Source: Liolophura sinensis
Taxonomy: Eukaryota; Mollusca; Polyplacophora; Chitonida; Chitonidae
NCBI RefSeq assembly: GCF_032854445.1
Contig: NC_088300.1
Location: 49,099,682-49,163,681, forward strand
Direction: 5' to 3'
Length of the DNA stretch: 64,000 bases
This document shows positions 1 through 10,733 of this stretch, one piece after another. The position numbers and the translations under genes are program-made. The first letter of the stretch is position 1. Each line of letters opens with the position of its first letter. Below the pieces are notes generated by a model. The model had not been told where the DNA came from. It ran no database searches and saw nothing but the letters and a program-made list of their open reading frames with translations.

Positions 1-166
1 TTAAGTGAATTCTTGTACTATATGAATTTGAATAACCTACAGTAATGGTCTATAATTAAAGTTTTGACACCTGTATTCTTCAAGGGACTCAAATGTGCTG
101 CTGCAGTTTTTCTGTTTTGGTTCTTTAGCATACTCCGTATAAAAGTCCAAATAGAAAACAACTTAC

Positions 167-240
167 ATAATGTTAGCAAAATCCTGCTCAGATCGAGTGA
201 GAACGCCAATGTAATAGTCCACTTCAAACAACTCCCTTAT
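167..240 (-). CDS. Prominin A exon 11 (last in window)
   Basis: 74 nt between CATTGCAG and GTAAGTTG. Reads IRELFEVDYYIGVLTRSEQD then FANI and leaves two bases (AT). The next exon must lie left of base 1; nothing in bases 1-166 continues the frame convincingly. Confidence 0.77.
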
Positions 241-3200
241 CTGCAATGTAACGAATAAAGTATACTTTACACAAAATGGCCATCTCTATCACTATTTATA
301 GAATGGCATGTCATGACCATGGTCACAACTTCAAAATAGCTGTTAAGAACTACAATCAAAAGTTACAGCGGGTAGAACACATTTGTCGTTGACACAGCAA
401 ATAGTAGCAAAAGCAAAATATCAAAGATTTGTTACTTCACAAATCCAGTTATTTAGACATACACATCTCCAAAAATTTGAAATAATATTGTCAAAACTGC
501 ATATTCAAACCCTATATATGATCTATAAAAACTTCAGAATGACAGCTATTTCATTTTGGCTAAAGTTGCGCAGATTACCCTTATTTCAGTTTTGACTGGT
601 GTCATTTTTTTCGTACAAGATGCAACATTTGTAAACTGTTATGAAAGCCAACATCAATGTAGAATCTCTCTGGCCATAAGTGGGGAAGGTCTGCCAGCAA
701 CCTGCGGATGGTCGTGGGTTTCCCCCGGGCTCTGCCCGGTTTCTGCCCACCATAATGCTGGCTGCCGTCGTATAAGTGAAATATTCTTGAGTACGACATA
801 AAACACCAATCAATCAAATAATCAAATGTAGAATCTATACATAAAACACTTACGGAATAAACCATTTGCATACTCTCTCTTAGCTTTTCCATCACTGGTG
901 TTATTTCCCTGGACAGATTAACATCTCTAATAGCATCTCTTATGGCTACAAATCAATCATATCAACACATATTTTCAGGAGAGAATTCTCATTAAGTCTT
1001 TCACAGATGAAGTGAACTAATGCAGTGAAAATATAAAACAAGCTATATTTCCATAAAAAGAATCTAGAAATGTAAGTCACATCACTGTAGCAGGGAATGG
1101 CAAAACAGTGTCATTTACTTTGCAAGGTAATCTTGTAATGAAGAGAAAATCAATTTCTGAAATCTTCTCTGCTGATAAAAAAAAAAATCTGATTTCAAAG
1201 GAAGTGTTAATTTGTTCTGTTGTGTAAAACTTGGTTCAGCCTGGCTTAAACTTGCAGCCATGGTCTTAATTCACATGTCAATACACAGATGGAAATGATT
1301 TACAAGAAGCCAAAACAGTTACAATATTTTCATATATGTATGAACAAAATACCCATTGGAATAGATTTACTCTAAATTAAACTTAAATATTAAAATTAAA
1401 TTTCAACAGTTTAACGGGAAATTACTTTATAGAGTAACAATGCAGACAAAAAAATATGAAGAGCCACAATGTGTGTATATCTAATGATTTACCAAATTTA
1501 TAAAGTAAATAGAATTTTTATACCACACAAGCTTGTAGAACACATCTCTGTATTACACCTCACAAAACATAAAACAATCAAAACAAGTAATTAATCTTAC
1601 GTTGAAGGTATCCCCCGCTGACATTGTTCACCATTTCTGGTATTATATCAAATTGCTAAAAAATTAACAACAGAAAGACAGTATACACAGAACTTGTTAA
1701 TTCATAAGATGACAAGTATAGAAAGATATGGTATATGATTAATTTTAATGGCATAAAATTAATATGGTATATTAATTTTCATAGGCTTCCTCGGATGTAA
1801 GTGTATCCCTTGATTCATTAAGTTCAGAATGCTTGACCAACACAGGAAAGCAGGAGAGATGTTGAGTGGATTATGTACATGAAGATACAATGTACACAAC
1901 CAAAACATCTATTCTACACTGAATAATCTTATGCTTCAACAAACCATCAGTTGAAGTCTTTGAAAGATGAGAATTATGAATTTGTACAGCACATCAACAG
2001 ACTTCTGCTAGTACTTATTTTACTGTTGACAAGTAAAATGGGAAATAGTGGGTGTATAAATTAGGCATATTTTGTGCATCGCACCTGCCAACCTGTTGAC
2101 TGCAGCTTAGTGCCAAAAGTCTGATATAATGAAATTCCAAAAAACCTGAAAAAAGAGATTAATCTTCATCCTTGACATATATAAGTATCAAACTACTTGT
2201 GAGTGAATTAAATCAGGTAGATTGTAGTCACAGCTGTGGTCAATAAATAATGCCTACATGTACAATATCCAGTCAGTCACTTTGTGATGCTTTGAAAGAC
2301 TCTCAGTCAAAACTCACAACTTTCACCAGCACATAAACTTAATTCCCTGTTGAGTTCTTCATGCTGAAAATAAATCCTTGCAGATTGCAGCTATCACGCT
2401 ACTGAAAGATGAAACAGTAAATTTTAAGGAATATGTGGATGAACAAGATGAACAGTGGACTAGTCAATGTAAAGTGCTTGGAAGCACTTTACCCCTGGTG
2501 TAGCCATAACTGATCTGATGTTCACTGAACTAACATGTCAGTTCAGTAACTGTCGAAACAGTTGCAGCTATCCTTGGTGTAACAAACACATGTTGCCTAT
2601 GTAACGAGAGCAACTTTCCCATGCTCATTCTAGCAGCTACCAGTGGGAATTTCCAGATAGTTCAGCTGGTACAGTGCTGCACTTTGGCTGTGCAAATCCA
2701 AGCTCAAGCCCTGGTATGACCCAAAGAATAAAATAAAATCCTACAACAATTGCACGCATGCCTTGGCCAAACATGTTTCAAGAAGTATGGAGCTCTGGGC
2801 CTTTGAATGTAGGTGTGTCTTGAGAGAGGGAAGGATTTAAGTAAAGGAGACTAACCTGTAGCTGTACATTGCTTATACTAGCCAAATACAGGTTGAATAC
2901 TGTTTTACCGCAGTTGATAGAGCTGTGAAACCTGTGACTCCAGCTAAGAAAATTTAAGTTCAAACACTGATGTTGCTTACAGAGTAAATCCTTCAGCCAT
3001 TACTACGGTGACTGATTATGGTTGTAGGGGTGTTCATATTTAACATACCTATCAGCGAATAAAAAATATTATAATATATGAAAGCTATAAGTTTTAAATG
3101 ATCAGCTCTTGGAAACGTTTGCTGGATACTTGAGATTTATACTAAGAAATTTACCTGTATAATAACTGCAGAGAAGTTTGTCTGCAGCACTTGGTCTATT

Positions 3201-6200
3201 GTCTGTGCAGTTGAGTTCAGTACAGCTGGCTGTTGTGTTGTAAAAGGAAACAAAAAACTTTTGTTTATATAAAATTAAAGGTGACAGGAGCTTTCCCTAA
3301 TCGTAAAGAACAGGAAAATAATACTGCTTAGACTGAAGATATGTTTAAAGATGCAATAAACACATCCTTGACGCATCGGGCTTTGATCAGATATATATAG
3401 AAATAAACACGTTAAAAATGTCTCCAATTTTGAATCTTTCAGCACAAACCATGCCTAATCAGTATTTGCCTCAAACATGTACATGTATACCAATTGTTTG
3501 AACTAAGAAAGGTTCCAAACTGGGTAGAAAGTTGCTCAGCAGTGGCAACACCAAAATGATGTTACTTTGACACTTACTCTAAACTGTGAAGAGTCAATAC
3601 TGCTAATGCTGCTTCCAAATGCATCCATTGCTGGTTTAAATGCATTAAGGGCATCTGTACACTGTGTTGACCAACATGAATCAATGGCCTCTTGAAACAA
3701 AGTCTGAGCACCAACCACCTCAGTCTTCAACACTTCTGTAAAGTTGATCATGTTCCCCAAGATTCCATCCATTAAGATTAGCTTGGTTTTAATGTCACCT
3801 GCACCTAGAGAGAAAAGTCATTTCATGGTTATATACATACTTAATTTCCTTATGCTTCAACATTTTCAGAGAATGCACAGTTTGAACTGCTTGGAATGCA
3901 CCTGGTTGGGTTGGGAGTAAGGCACCAAAAATTTATTTATTTGAAAAAATAAATTGTACTATGGTTTATGTAAAATGAACTCAGTAAATCACAGCTGTTT
4001 ATCAGATAACAGAACCTTCTGAATGAAACTGCAGTCAAATCAGGGAGAGCTTCATTTGAGTCTGTAGCCTTATTAATCAGGAGCCAATCAGCTTCTTTAT
4101 GAATGAATGAATGAATATACATGTATATTATATACACCATGGGGGCCTCCGTGGCTCAGTTGATTGGCGCGCTAGCGCAGCGTAATGACCCAAGAGCCTC
4201 TCACCAATGCGGTCGCTGTGTGTTCAAGTCCAGCTCAGGCTGGCTTCCTCTTCGGCCGTACATGGAAAGGTCTTGCAGCAACCTGCAGATGGTCATGAGT
4301 TTTAACCGGGCTCTACCCAGTTTTCTCCCACCATAATGCTGGTCGCCGTCGTATAAGTGAAATATTCTTGAGAACGATTTACAGTGAGCATAAGTATTCT
4401 TCAGGACCGATGAAGTGTCTCATTTCAACATTGTAGCTGAATGAATTATGAATAATTATTCTGCCAAGCCAGTAGGACCATTAATGGATATACAAATACA
4501 TGTAAATACACAGATTAAATGTTTTCGAAAGTTTCTGAGCATTAACATCACATTAATGTCTTCAGGATATTTGTCGTCAGCTCACTCAGCAAATTAAATT
4601 TCCATGCCTGACTATATATGTACATATTGTAACAAATTAGTGGAAACTACATTTGTAGAGGAGATTTTACAAAGTGTACACATACTGTTTTGCAAGCCTG
4701 TGATAGCACTGAGGATGTTATTAAGCCCTCCTTCTTCTCTCAGCATCGTCATCAAAGGGGAAGACACCTGGGTACCTACATCTGGGTGACAAACAGTATT
4801 TCAACACATGCAACATTTTGGTTGAAATAGTGGTCTACACAGGGCAAACCTCAAAAACCCAAGATCTATTGCATCTATTTGAAATACTGAACTTATATGC
4901 TCTTTAAAAACATACAAGCAGATTGATGATGCAAACTAATAACTGATGAATGCTTATACAACAATTATGATATGTAAATCAAACAATAAACAACAATCTT
5001 AACTCTCAACAGAACTATCAGAAAAAGCGTTACCTGCACCTGAAATAAAATGTGAGAAAATTACAAGCACTATTTATTACAGACTTTAATGAGTAAGTTC
5101 ATAAGTTTGTGATAATTCTCTTGTTAATATTAACTTCACTAATGTAGGTACTGAATTCTAATTAGTTTGATTTGTTACTAATTCAGTATTTTGTGTGCAT
5201 GTAATGTCATCATTTATTGGCCAAACATTTCTACATGTATTATCTCCTTGAGCTCATTTTTTGTTTAAGTTCTTAAACTTTTAACAAAATATCAGATTTA
5301 CTGTAACATTAAGCATGCCTAAAGGTAGCCAATTGAAATGGGCATGCACACAGCTTTTCTCATTTCGTGTGCAAATCACTGTAAAGTGATTTACATTCCC
5401 AAGTAGTAAATCAGCTTGGACACCAACAACGATCCCCATGAACTACTCTCTTTAAATACATGTAAACACTGAATAACATCACAAAAGACAGGTCAAATTT
5501 AAAATAAAAGAAAACAAAAAACATAAAATTAAGTATAAAAAGAGAATTCAATCAGTATCAAGCCAACAAAAAATTTGCCCTTCAGATTGTACAAACCCTG
5601 CAAATCACTGATCACACTGTTCTGGGTAGTGTTAAACTCTGTAAATATTACTTCAGTGATGTTCCAAACACCCTGTAGGAAGTAACATACATTATCAATG
5701 ATCTAACATACTGCTTCATGGACTAGGTGATATGTCAGCCGAAAGAGCATGCACAACCATGCATATATAAATAGAGGCAATTTGAGGTGTATGTCAAGCT
5801 GTGTGTCATATGTTTATTCCCTTGGTGTTTAATGCTGTGGTCAGAGTAACCGTACAACCTTTGTCAAATATAAACCAACAAACTTTCCCATGTGTGGCAT
5901 ACCAGTGAACGTCATATTGGTGTAAGGTAAGTGATCTTCACCAAACTTTGTGTCCTATACGTCTTAACGCTGCCAACTCACTTTCTTTACTTACAGTATA
6001 TATAGGTCATGAGATAATATAATACACATGACAGAGGATCTGGCACCTAGGCCATGAAACCATGTAGAATACAAAGTAATATATGATACTTATATGTGTG
6101 TACCAAATGCTCTTGAAAGTTTCACTACCTAGACGGTGTAAAAAATGAAATAAATCAAAAAATACATATGTATTGCCGGTCTACGTATGCCCAATGTTGG

Positions 6201-8190
6201 CGTCTCAAGCATGACAAAATGAGTCTCTGCATCAGATATGACAGAGCAGACTACTGTAGCAGCTCTTGTTTCATAGTTCCTAGAGTAGGCATTTCCTTCT
6301 GAAAATAACCCCCCAAAATTTTTCGATACTTGAAAGTAAACAGTAGCAAGGCTTCCTAAGATGTCTGATCTCAGCAAACTGGTGAAGGCCATCTTAGTAA
6401 TAGAAACAAAGTTACTTTCAGGATACTTCAAAAGAACCAATGCACTCTAGCATTTACCTGACAAGTTCTGAGCCAGGCAAAAAATCCCAAAAAACTGTCA
6501 GCCTAACCAATCATGGGTTAGTTGTCTTCCTGCAGAACCCACTAAGAGGGCAAGACAAGAAGCATCTTGGGTCTACTCACCACAACAGTATTATTTACAA
6601 ATAAGAAAACATCATCAACAGCATCTCGAAGTGTAGAGCTTGTGTTTAATAATCCATTTCTTGCATGACCAGTCGATAAAAAAATACAGGCTAATCCAGA
6701 TCTACAATAGAAATGTCACAAAACATATCACAAACAATAGATAAAACATGTTACATGTACACAGATGACAATTCTGAGTTTTGGCTCGAAAAGTACATGT
6801 AAAAACTAGTACATGTACGTGAAAAACATAAAAAAAGTATAATTAATAAATCCATTCATGTAACTTTTCTGGAGGCTTTTAAACTTTTTACACGCATGAT
6901 TTATCTTGACCCTGTAAGAAACCAAATGCAATACGAACAGCTTCATTTATCAACGAGAGAAAATCTAAATTCAATACATTGCTGTTTATTACCTACTGAG
7001 CAACCCTCCGTGTACCTGAGACTAATACTGATTCAGAGACAGTATGAATAATATTGATAACATAAAACATCAAACTTGCAAGTACTTACGCTGATAAAGC
7101 AGTCAAAATAAAGAGACAAAATTCCAACAGCTTTTTGCCGAATGTGACTCTCTCCATCAAATCTATGGTGCCTGTGCCCTCCACACTTCCCACATAATCG
7201 GCAGCAGCAGAATACAAATCCAGTCACAGAAAAACAGACGACGAATAGGATCCCCAAAATAAGACAAAATAACAAACCTCCAGTATGCATCACAATCTGC
7301 AGAGAAACACATTGAGACAAATCAGTAGCATAACCATTTCCAGGAAATTCTTGTAACGGAATTAAGGTACATTCAAATTTTTCCTCACAAACCCCTGAAT
7401 CCAGTTTGTGTTCTACACTTATTGGTGTCAAAGTTCACAAAAAAGGCCATAAATGTTTCACACATATACTGGTATCTATTTATCTTACTAGCTAGTTTGT
7501 TAGATACCATACATTATTTTTGAATTATTATGCTCTTATCAGACTTCACAAGTGAAAATCCTTTAACTCACAGTTTCCAGTATGCTTAGAGTGAGCCTGG
7601 CAACACACTGAAATTTGCAGCTTAACTTGATGTCTCACTTACCTCCTCGATATTGGAATAACTAAATACAAACTGCCCAAAAGTCAGACGTGGCACCTCT
7701 CTGACCACATACTCTGCAAACAAAATTCACATCCTTGTATCACTTGAATGGCAGTAAAAATGAAGGTTTTTTATGTAACATTAAAACAGAAGTTAAAACA
7801 GATTGGTCACTTTTCTCCTTTTTTATGATTTTGTTTTTTGCCTAACTCACTTTCTTGACTTACAGTATATATAGGTCATGAGATAATATAATACACATGA
7901 CAGAGGATCTGATAAATTTCCTCATATAAAATCATGTCTAATACCACAGCAGTATTATGTATAAAGTAGAAAGAAAATAAACCCAGTGATATATATTTTA
8001 TATGTTTGCAGCTCTTCTAAGAAATTTTATACAACTTTGAATAATCCATTGTGGGAAAATGCTACCTACCAATTGCAGATGTTGGGATAACAAGCTCAAG
8101 GAAGCCCAGAGCCATATCAAACAATGGAGACAAGGCATTGGGTGTAACTGTTCCATCTGATTTATAATCATGTAAATCATGTATGGTCGC
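167..8190 (-). CDS. Prominin-like gene A, 5' half (partial, runs off the left edge)
   Basis: Gene model for a prominin (CD133 family), a five-pass, cholesterol-binding glycoprotein of plasma-membrane protrusions. Eleven coding exons (listed separately) join in consistent phase apart from one frameshift. In order they give a short N-terminal ectodomain, a first membrane segment running into a Cys-rich stretch (FCCCRLCGKCGG, a family hallmark), a second membrane segment ending ASGLACIFLSTGHARN, then a long extracellular loop. The loop has many N-glycosylation sequons (NNTV, NITE, NTTQ, NFTE, NSTA, NFSA, NVSG, NLSR). Later membrane segments and the C-terminus lie left of base 1. Oddity: exon 3 has one extra base in an A5 run (7132-7136), so the two membrane segments are in different frames. 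The signal-peptide exon is not resolved; 8312-8191 is a candidate. Introns carry SINE fragments and a repeated 68-nt block. Family assignment is strong; intactness is uncertain. Confidence 0.88.
673..827 (+). repeat. SINE (main family), 5'-truncated
   Basis: 3' two-thirds of the main SINE, from the GTGGGAAGGTCTGCCAGC block through GTGAAATATTCTTGAGTACG to the ACACCAATCAA tail. Confidence 0.9.
854..945 (-). CDS. Prominin A exon 10
   Basis: 92 nt between GATTTGTAG and GTAAGTGTTT. Completes a split codon (Pro) and reads IRDAIRDVNLSREITPVMEK then LRESMQMVYS, ending in phase 0. A SINE fragment lies just downstream in the next intron. Confidence 0.8.
1601..1655 (-). CDS. Prominin A exon 9
   Basis: 55 nt between TTTTTTAG and GTAAGATT. 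Reads QFDIIPEMVNNVSGGYLQ plus one base. Follows exon 8 in phase and aligns with the family's DIP-containing stretch of the first large loop. Confidence 0.8.
3155..3229 (-). CDS. Prominin A exon 8
   Basis: 75 nt, phase 0 at both ends, between AACACAACAG and GTAAATTTC. Reads PAVLNSTAQTIDQVLQTNFS and AVIIQ. Amphipathic helical loop sequence with two sequons. Confidence 0.82.
3578..3804 (-). CDS. Prominin A exon 7: large loop
   Basis: 227 nt (221 nt if the AG six bases downstream is used, right end 3798; both keep the frame). Contains DIKTKLILMDGILGNMINFT, then an acidic, Cys-containing stretch (SCWSTQCTDALNAF) and ends SSIDSSQFR before GTAAGTGTC. The paired Cys fit the conserved disulphide of prominin loop 1. 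Confidence 0.83.
4141..4376 (+). repeat. SINE (main family), tRNA-derived head present
   Basis: Nearly full copy. The head GGGGGCCTCCGTGGCTCAGT has a tRNA-like A box and TGTTCAAGTCC a B box. It ends abruptly at TTCTTGAGAACG without the AAAT tail. Confidence 0.93.
4686..4775 (-). CDS. Prominin A exon 6
   Basis: 90 nt after CAGATGTAG and before GTATGTGT. In phase with the G of exon 5 it reads GTQVSSPLMTMLREEGGLNN and ILSAITGLQN, leaving one base of a split codon. A start at 4767 after a second AG would break the frame, so 4775 is chosen. Confidence 0.77.
5034..5039 (-). CDS. Candidate 6-nt microexon of prominin A
   Basis: The minus strand has a strong acceptor (TTTTATTTCAG), the six bases GTGCAG, then a plausible donor (GTAACG). 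It would sit between exons 5 and 6 and insert two residues (Gly-Ala) without disturbing phase 1. The same six bases also begin exon 7 after its own acceptor, which makes a chance match possible. Confidence 0.3.
5597..5672 (-). CDS. Prominin A exon 5
   Basis: 76 nt after TTCCTACAG and before GTTTGTAC. Reads GVWNITEVIFTEFNTTQNS and VISDLQ, ends with one base (G) of a split codon. Two N-glycosylation sequons. Confidence 0.8.
5975..6042. repeat. 68-nt direct repeat, copy 1 (prominin A intron)
   Basis: AACTCACTTTCTTTACTTAC continuing through TATATATAGGTCATGAG to GACAGAGGATCTG; almost identical to 7,844-7,912. Confidence 0.85.
6581..6701 (-). CDS. Prominin A exon 4: end of membrane segment 2
   Basis: 121 nt between TTCTATTGTAG and GTGAGTAG. 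Needs two bases from the previous exon; reads SGLACIFLSTGHARNGLLN... and ends VFLFVNNTVV in phase 0. It completes the second hydrophobic segment and opens the first large extracellular loop. Confidence 0.82.
7090..7296 (-). CDS. Prominin A exon 3: membrane segment 1, Cys-rich loop, start of segment 2; frameshifted
   Basis: 207 nt after CTCTGCAG and before GTAAGTACT. Frame 1 encodes IVMHTGGLLFCLILGILFVV, then GFVFCCCRLCGKCGG and HIRQK. Frame 2 of the same exon then encodes LLEFCLFILTALS, which continues perfectly into the next exon. The two frames meet at an A5 run (plus-strand T5, 7132-7136). Dropping one A would make the exon 206 nt and restore the phase required by the next exon. As given, translation would hit a stop in exon 4. 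Confidence 0.85.
7643..7713 (-). CDS. Prominin A exon 2
   Basis: 71 nt after TTTGCAG and before GTAAGTGAG. With the G of the previous exon it reads EYVVREVPRLTFGQFVF...SNIEE and ends in phase 0. This is the short extracellular stretch leading into membrane segment 1. Confidence 0.82.
7844..7912. repeat. 68-nt direct repeat, copy 2 (prominin A intron)
   Basis: Differs from 5,975-6,042 at about one base (TTTCTTGAC versus TTTCTTTAC). Its near identity implies a recent copy. Confidence 0.85.
8070..8190 (-). CDS. Prominin A exon 1 (first clear coding exon)
   Basis: 121 nt, starts in phase 0 after TTGTTTCAG and ends G before GTAGGTAG. Encodes the N-terminal ectodomain beginning ATIHDLHDYKSDG and ending ELVIPTSAI, aligning with the region just before the first membrane segment of prominins. 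Confidence 0.82.
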
Positions 8191-8312
8191 CTGAAACAAG
8201 ATAAATTAAACATAAGAACAGCCTCAACGCTACTGTTTTGAGTTAACAAACTTGAAAGCTGAACCACCAGGAATGAAGATATGGACAAGGCTAATTTTAT
8301 TTGGCCTTTCAT
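8191..8312 (-). CDS. Candidate signal-peptide start of prominin-like gene A (link unresolved)
   Basis: An ATG at 8312 opens a reading frame beginning MKGQIKLALSISSFLVVQ, with a basic start and a hydrophobic core, as expected of a secretory signal peptide. It lies directly upstream of the first clear prominin exon. The frame does not match that exon, and no good GT donor leaves a normal-length intron before the TTTCAG acceptor at 8191-8192. Either a weak donor (GTGGTT near 8267) is used, or another indel is present, or the true first exon lies further right. RNA evidence would decide. Confidence 0.3.
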
Positions 8313-8820
8313 ATCAAGGTCTATCTTATTTTCCCTAAAAATCTTAACATATCTTACTTAAAATGAAGAAAATCTTTATCAGTGAATTAAATCCATCAAT
8401 CATAATAACCATACTGTCAGTGTTACAAATTCAACTCATTATGTATGCTTAAATTTTTAGATTTTTTAAGAGTATGAAAAAAAAAACTCAATTTAAAGGC
8501 CATTGATGAAAATTTATGGTTTGATATTTACAACTGAAATACTTTGTAGCTTGGCATTAAAGCAACACTGGCAAGACAGTCTCATAATAACACTTGATCA
8601 AGCAAGAATTCATCAGTAGCATCCTACTGTCTTCTTATAAACATTTGGTAGGGATGTACAAATATTCTTCTTTTGTTGATTTTTCTGTCACTAACATACC
8701 ATTTTTCTCTGATATTTCTGATCTTCTCAATGACCTGCTGCTGGAAATAGTCTATATACTCAGCTATTCTTCTTGCCGTCCATGTTTTCTACAATTAGCT
8801 TAGTAAAAAGCAGAAATACA

Positions 8821-9029
8821 ATTTATTTGTTCGTTTTACACTGTACTCAAGAATATTTAATTTATACAACAGCGGAAAATATTTTATGGTGAGAGGAAAG
8901 AAGGCAGAGCCTTGGGGAACCACATGATTATCCCTTGTATATAAGCCAGCATATATTGGACTTGACTCACAATGATCGCACCGGCGAGAGGCCCCAGTGC
9001 TATGCCAGCAGGCTAATCACTCTGCCACA
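8821..9029 (-). repeat. SINE (main family), old full-length copy
   Basis: Reverse-oriented and strongly diverged, but with tail, body and tRNA-like head in the expected order. Confidence 0.8.
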
Positions 9030-10653
9030 TTACTCCAAAAGTTACTCATATACAATGAAACTCAAATGGTTGATAGTAATAATGTTAGGCAGATCAAATT
9101 ATAAATAAGTCAAATCCTGCATTTTGAACTAATGGATACGTGTTTACCACTGGTCTCAGTGTAATCATCAGGTAATTATATTTGCGACAACAGACACCTG
9201 GGTACTTTTCTCATACAAGTCAGCGGCAAGCAGACAATGAGGTGAAAGATAACATTTTGGTAATTTTCTCCCTTTCTCAACATGAGACACTCATCTGGTG
9301 GAATACACTTATATCATTGCTTATTTTTTCAACATAAAGCTTTGACATCCAGGACACCTACAGCTGATAGCTTGAGCTAAAAAAAGTTCAACAATTTTTT
9401 TTATACCTTTTCCAGTTTTAATGATATTAGAAAGAGAATATCAAGTTTTCCAAAACTCTTGATCACTCAGTCAGAAAAGTTTATAATGAATATTAAAAAT
9501 CGGTGGGGCATTTCATTGGTTTAAACAGTAAAATACGGTATGCACTTGGAGATTAAAATTTTGAAAATGTCCAACATTAGCGAAAAAATAGAACTTTGAT
9601 TTTTGGTCAACTTTCTCTTGATTTTCACTCATACGATAGTTTGATAAATTTTGAATGTATTTCTTAAATAGCAGTCTTTTAGCTTTCAGAACACACATAT
9701 GTATACATCTGTATACACGATCAATATTTTGGGTTACACAAGACAAGATGGGAATAGGCGCTATATAGGCCTAGGGTTCATCCTTAAAATGTAAAAAAGA
9801 AAAAGAAAAAAAAAAAAAGGTTGGTCACAATTGTAAACATTGTCTTAATTCAACAAACACACACACTTTATCGATCTACACTGGTATTTTTGCATGGTTT
9901 TAATTTAGATCCGTAGTGTTATTATCAAACATCTCTTTGAGCATAAAGGCGGCACGGGACGTCCTCAGGAAGGAAGTTCTAAGCCGGGTTCTCAGGACTA
10001 GAGCAAAAGTGGGTAACTTACAAACATTCTGTCCCTCGTGAATATCTTGATTATGTATGTCTTTCTTTTAACTTTTCTCTTCCAAAACTTTTACTATCCA
10101 TGCAAGGAACAGGCTAGATTAAGCAAGACAGTACTGTATCGCATTCTTTGCGCCTACCCTCATCAAAGTTGTTGCCTACAAAAGCGTCTGCTAGAAATAG
10201 AAGAACTCCAATTGGTAAGGGGAGATAATGCCTTTCGATCTCGACATGTATACTGTTAAATTAGGTAAGCCGCATCTAAGGTGAACTATTTCTGAATTTT
10301 AAAAAAATCTTGTAACTTCTTGTGATTTAAAGCTGCACAGATTTGCATGAACATACAACATCTTGTGTAATCTGTAAGCCAGAAATTTTATGTGTTTTAA
10401 ACTTATAGTTAGAAATTTGTGTAATTAATTATATACGAATGTTATTTTTGAAACAGTTTTGTTCATCAAGTGCTGAAAAAAGCATAAGACGCTGCAGGTT
10501 TTCGGTCAAAATGGGTGCCCATAAGATTTTGGCCTTGTGTATTCCAGCTGATATCGTTTATGAAGATAGCTAGGTCAGATTATTTTCTATCTTGGAGGTG
10601 ATTATGCCCTCTTTTAGTTAAACTTGTCCGTTTCTTGCCTTTGTAGTGTCTTG

Positions 10654-10733
10654 AGGGGCCTCCGTGGCCGAGTGAGTCAGATGTCTCTTAACAATGAAGT
10701 TTGTCCAGCTCAAGCTGGCTTCCTCTCCAGTCA
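10654..10733 (+). repeat. SINE head fragment
   Basis: GAGGGGCCTCCGTGGCCGAG start, an internal deletion across the middle of the tRNA-like part, then CTGGCTTCCTCTCCAG. Confidence 0.8.

Noticed and set aside
602-895. 97-codon minus-strand frame overlapping prominin A exon 10
   Set aside because: It reads through the exon donor into a SINE; only the exon part is supported.
2085-2145. A 61-nt segment with a strong acceptor and a good donor between prominin A exons 8 and 9
   Set aside because: In the phase set by exon 8 it has an in-frame TAA, and exon 8 joins exon 9 perfectly without it. It could at most be a poison exon; no evidence here.
4141-4230. tRNA gene suggested by A-box and B-box sequence
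   Set aside because: It is the tRNA-derived head of a SINE, present in many copies with the same non-tRNA body and tail, and it has no proper acceptor stem.
6129-6440. 103-codon minus-strand frame between prominin A exons 4 and 5
   Set aside because: Exon 4 joins exon 5 directly in phase; the frame lacks matching splice sites and shows no family similarity.
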